From Sphingobium vermicomposti (lineage in GTDB: Bacteria; Pseudomonadota; Alphaproteobacteria; Sphingomonadales; Sphingomonadaceae): a DNA stretch of 64,000 nt. The DNA is taken from NCBI RefSeq assembly GCF_011762025.1, contig NZ_JAASQR010000002.1:1-64000 (forward strand), written 5' to 3'. The position numbers and the translations under genes were made by a program. The notes beneath the pieces were generated by a model. The model did no database searches and had not been told where the DNA came from. It saw only the letters and a program-made list of their open reading frames with translations. Position 1 is the stretch's first letter, and each line of letters opens with the position of its first letter. Of this stretch, positions 61,038 through 64,000 are shown in pieces.

Positions 61038-62579
61038 GTGTTTTATGGCAGCCAGTCAGGTCCTCAGCAGGGGGGCGCATCGGCGTCCTTGTGGCTGTTG
61101 GACGCCATCGGAAAGGGTGGCGCTGCGGCCCAGGATCAGCGTGACTGGCGCATCCGCCTGCGCGATTGGGCGGAAGATGTGGAGCTTGTCCCCGACCTTG
61201 GCCAACGGGTGGGCAGCTTTACCTGGTTCAGAGGGTTGGCGACCTGTTTCGGCCTGTGCGCATCGGCCCTCTATCTTTCTCCCGGCTTCCACGCGCTGCC
61301 CGGTGAGCCGCAGCCTTTACTGGCGCAATCCCAATTTGATGAAGTGCGCAGCCAGATGATCACGCCGTTGGCGCTGGGGGCGGACAGCGGACGGCGCATG
61401 GGGCCAACGGATGCGGTGCAGCCGCTGCGCAATACGCCAGAGCGCCCGCAGATCGAATTGCGTGCCCAGATCGGCGGCAGCGATTCGCTGGGCCGCGCCC
61501 TGGCTCGCGCTGGTGTGAGCGGCAGCGACGCCGCCGCCGTCATGAGCCTGGTTGGCGGAGACATAGCGGCAGGCATCAAACCGGGCACCCCGCTCGACAT
61601 CATCCTTGGTCGCCGCGCCACCCGCAATATGCCCCGACCACTGGATCATCTGGCCTTCCGGGCCAGACTTGACCTGGCGCTGGAGGTCAATCGGGCTGGC
61701 GACGTTTTGCAGGTCAAGCGAACTCCGATCCATGTCGACCGTACGCCTTTGCGCATCCAGGGGGTGATCGGCGACAGCATCTACCAATCCGCGCGGGCGG
61801 CGGGCGCGCCTCCCAAGGCGATTCAATCCTTCCTGCGGGTCATCGCGCAGCAAGTGGATCTGGGCTCGGTCCACGCTGGCGACCGATATGACATCATCAC
61901 CGAATATAACCGCGCGGAAACGGGCGAGGCTGAAGTGGGTGACTTGCTGTTCGCGGGCCTGAGCCGATCCAGCGGGCGCGGCATCAACATGCTCAATTGG
62001 ACGAGCGAAGGACGCAGCCAGTGGTTCGAAGCGTCCGGCGTCGGCGAACGGCGCGGCGTGCTGTCGGCTCCGGTGTCTGGACGCATGTCGTCGGGCTATG
62101 GCATGCGCCGCCACCCGATTCTGGGCTATACCCGCATGCATGCCGGTATTGACTTCGCCGCGCGCTATGGATCGCCCATCTATGCCGCTACCGACGGCGT
62201 CGTATCCTATTCGGGCCGTCATGGCGGGCATGGCAATTATGTGCGGCTGGACCATGGCAACGGCCTCTCCACCGGCTATGCGCATATGAGCCGCATCGCC
62301 GCGCGATCCGGTCAGCGGGTGCGGCAGGGGCAGGTGATCGGCTATGTCGGCTCCAGCGGCCTGTCGACAGGACCGCATCTGCATTACGAACTTTACCGCA
62401 ATGGCCGCACGGTCAATCCGCTGTCGGTCAAGTTCACCACCACATCCCAATTGGCGGGCCGCGAACTGGCGGCGTTTCGTGGACGGCTCGCTCAGCTGAA
62501 AAGCCTGCGTGTCGGGTTGCCGACGCAGCTGGCCCAGAACAACCGGCCGGTTTCGGGGCCGGTCGCACGCGCCAATTAA
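61038..62579 (+). CDS. M23 (LytM) peptidoglycan endopeptidase
   Basis: Seen: an N-terminal membrane anchor (ATCFGLCASALYLSPGF), a region with LysM-like and coiled sequence in the middle, and a C-terminal M23 domain with metal ligands HAGIDFAARYGSP (His368, Asp372) and GPHLHYELYRNG (His447, His449). Start is GTG 61038; an ATG in another frame nearby is not used. Known: M23 enzymes cut glycyl or D-Ala peptide crosslinks in peptidoglycan for growth and division. 513 residues. Confidence 0.9.
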   Translation: MFYGSQSGPQQGGASASLWLLDAIGKGGAAAQDQRDWRIRLRDWAEDVELVPDLGQRVGSFTWFRGLATCFGLCASALYLSPGFHALPGEPQPLLAQSQFDEVRSQMITPLALGADSGRRMGPTDAVQPLRNTPERPQIELRAQIGGSDSLGRALARAGVSGSDAAAVMSLVGGDIAAGIKPGTPLDIILGRRATRNMPRPLDHLAFRARLDLALEVNRAGDVLQVKRTPIHVDRTPLRIQGVIGDSIYQSARAAGAPPKAIQSFLRVIAQQVDLGSVHAGDRYDIITEYNRAETGEAEVGDLLFAGLSRSSGRGINMLNWTSEGRSQWFEASGVGERRGVLSAPVSGRMSSGYGMRRHPILGYTRMHAGIDFAARYGSPIYAATDGVVSYSGRHGGHGNYVRLDHGNGLSTGYAHMSRIAARSGQRVRQGQVIGYVGSSGLSTGPHLHYELYRNGRTVNPLSVKFTTTSQLAGRELAAFRGRLAQLKSLRVGLPTQLAQNNRPVSGPVARAN

Positions 62580-62618
62580 CCGCTTCCCGTCCTGCGACGG
62601 CTTCGCTAGGCGGCGCGC

Positions 62619-63404
62619 ATGACAGACATCGTCGCCATCCTGCTGGCCGGGTCCCGTCCCGGCACCGACCCGTTGGCTAAGGCAGCCGGGGTTGCGATCA
62701 AGCCGCTCGCGCCCGTGGCGGGCGATCCGATGATCAATTATCCTGCGCGGGCGCTGCTGTCCCATCCGGCCATCGGCAAGCTGCTGATCCTGACGCAGAC
62801 GCCAGACCTGCTGACCGCCAATCCCGCAACGGCCTGGATCGCCGAGCATCCCAAAGTGATGTTCGAAAGGAGCGGCGCGGGAATCGCCTCTACCCTGATG
62901 ACGTTACTCGATCGGCCCGGCATGACGTTTCCGCTGCTGGTCACGACGGCGGACCATGTTCTGCTGGATCGCGATATGCTCGATCAGTTCGTGGCGGAAG
63001 CGAAGGGGGCGGACCTGGCGGTCGCCATGGTTGAGCGGGCGACCTTGCTCGCCCGCTATCCCGCATCCCGTCGGACCTGGCTGAAGTTTCGCGACGGCTG
63101 GTGGTCTGGTGCCAACATCTTCTGGTTCGGCGGTCCTCAGGTGCGGCCCGTCGTCGCGCTATGGCGGGAGGTTGAGCAGGACCGGAAAAAGGGATGGAAG
63201 ATATTGTCCGCCTTTGGCCCTCTCGTGCTGCTGGGGGCGCTGTTGCGTATCCTTCCCCTGCGCGGTGGGATCGCACGGGTGGGCCGCCGCTTTGGGCTGA
63301 CCGCACGGCTGGTTGCCATGGCGCGGGCCGAAGGCTGCATCGACGCTGACAAGGTCGAGGATGTCACCCTGATCGAACGGATATTGAGCGAAAGAGGCGG
63401 CTGA
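62619..63404 (+). CDS. nucleotidyltransferase (MobA-like NTP transferase)
   Basis: Seen: a GT-A/NTP-transferase fold start with AILLAGSRPGTDPLAKA, acidic substrate region VTTADHVLLDRDMLDQF and DGWWSGANIFWFGG; the C-terminal third has hydrophobic stretches (FGPLVLLGALLRILPL) that could be amphipathic helices. 261 residues. Known: MobA-like enzymes activate sugars or molybdopterin with NTP. The glycine loop here (LAGSRPG) differs from the classical GGxSxRMG motif, so substrate is uncertain. Confidence 0.75.
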   Translation: MTDIVAILLAGSRPGTDPLAKAAGVAIKPLAPVAGDPMINYPARALLSHPAIGKLLILTQTPDLLTANPATAWIAEHPKVMFERSGAGIASTLMTLLDRPGMTFPLLVTTADHVLLDRDMLDQFVAEAKGADLAVAMVERATLLARYPASRRTWLKFRDGWWSGANIFWFGGPQVRPVVALWREVEQDRKKGWKILSAFGPLVLLGALLRILPLRGGIARVGRRFGLTARLVAMARAEGCIDADKVEDVTLIERILSERGG

Positions 63405-63550
63405 TCCCTGATCCCATTGTCGTGAAGGCTGGGGAACCGGCTGTTTCGCTTTTGCCCTTTGATGGGTAGCAAAGGGCGTAATCAGTCGCTAAGGGCTTCG
63501 CCTGCGTGAGCCGAACGATTGTCGGCGCGGATGGAGGACATCGTAAACCC

Positions 63551-64000
63551 ATGGCCGAATTCTCTCTGCCCAAGAACAGCAAGATTTCCGGTAAGGGCGT
63601 GGCCCACAAGGCGCCTGACGGCGCGAGCAACGTCAGGAGCTTCAAGGTCTATCGCTACGATCCCGACTCGGGTCAGAATCCGCGCTATGACACGTTCGAC
63701 ATCGACCTCGACACGTGCGGGCCGATGGTTCTGGACGCGCTGCTGAAGATCAAGAATGAATATGATCCGACGCTGACCTTCCGCCGTTCCTGCCGCGAAG
63801 GCATTTGCGGTTCCTGTTCGATGAACATGAACGGCAAGAACGGCCTGGCCTGCACCACTGCGATTGATGAGTGCGCCGGCAAGGAAGTCCGCATCACGCC
63901 GTTGCCGCATATGGACGTGATCAAGGACCTTGTGCCTGACTTCACCCATTTCTACGCGCAGTACAGTTCGATCAAGCCGTGGCTGCAAACCGTCACCCCC
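63551..64000 (+). CDS. sdhB: succinate dehydrogenase iron-sulfur subunit, 5' part
   Basis: Seen: [16 protein letters not shown] is the sphingomonad SdhB start, followed by the [2Fe-2S] ligands [18 protein letters not shown] and [10 protein letters not shown], then [15 protein letters not shown]. 150 residues fall within the window; the [4Fe-4S]/[3Fe-4S] domain lies beyond the right edge. ATG 63551. Known: SdhB carries electrons from SdhA flavin to quinone in complex II. Confidence 0.93.
   Translation, partial: MAEFSLPKNSKISGKGVAHKAPDGASNVRSFKVYRYDPDSGQNPRYDTFDIDLDTCGPMVLDALLKIKNEYDPTLTFRRSCREGICGSCSMNMNGKNGLACTTAIDECAGKEVRITPLPHMDVIKDLVPDFTHFYAQYSSIKPWLQTVTP

Overview
The window is a GC-rich alphaproteobacterial chromosome segment, most likely from the Sphingomonadaceae (Sphingobium, Sphingomonas or Novosphingobium type). 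Supporting features are the carD - fdxA - S4-domain - SUV3-like helicase block, the cold-shock gene followed by a DUF6481 gene, a TorF-type porin, a PhoK-like secreted alkaline phosphatase and the many ATGA/GTGA/TTGA gene overlaps. Taxonomy is inferred from gene content only.

Region 1-18.3 kb is a dense defence island. It opens with a Gabija-like pair (OLD/TOPRIM nuclease plus UvrD helicase, 151-3670). Next comes a two-armed restriction system. The forward arm (3778-6729) is a Dcm/M.EcoRII-like C5 methyltransferase, a Vsr endonuclease and an EcoRII-like endonuclease. The reverse arm (11450-6687) is an SNF2 ATPase, a free-standing EcoRII-N-like domain, a GHKL (MORC/MutL-like) ATPase and an HNH nuclease. 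The arms converge with a 43-bp overlap. A double-XRE/adenine-methyltransferase-like fusion follows (to 12815), then three degraded genes in a row (SRAP missing its catalytic N-terminus, DUF1810 with a replaced C-terminus, and an internal dnaE2 scrap; 12890-14090). An unassigned minus-strand protein with ADP-ribosyltransferase-like R / S-x-S / QxE spacing (14179-15165) is next, then a compact three-gene ABC-3C conflict system (15322-18265).

Region 18.8-29.6 kb holds a NarL-type two-component system followed by a tightly overlapping run: class III aminotransferase, GT-C-like membrane glycosyltransferase, UbiA prenyltransferase, HAD phosphatase, small unknown, GMC oxidoreductase and NAD-dependent epimerase. 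A convergent YbhN/UPF0104 membrane protein closes it. The gene set resembles a polyprenyl-phosphate-pentose pathway and may make an unrecognised glycolipid or modified lipid.

Region 29.8-44.9 kb contains creD, cspA with small companions, a spermidine-synthase-like protein, a glycosyltransferase/amylo-glucosidase operon, an orphan OmpR regulator with an altered acidic pocket, a carbonic anhydrase/SulP transporter pair, a TorF porin, an OmpR/histidine kinase pair and a long-form serine acetyltransferase.

Region 44.9-64 kb is ordinary housekeeping and envelope content: PhoK-like phosphatase, DsbD-like reductase, TlyA methyltransferase, an RND efflux pair, TspO, UbiK-like protein, YbjN, ProC, a single-domain asparaginase, CarD, 7Fe ferredoxin, S4 protein, SUV3-like helicase, M23 peptidase, a nucleotidyltransferase-like protein and the start of sdhB, which runs off the end. 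I saw no tRNA, rRNA, CRISPR array, transposase or integrase.
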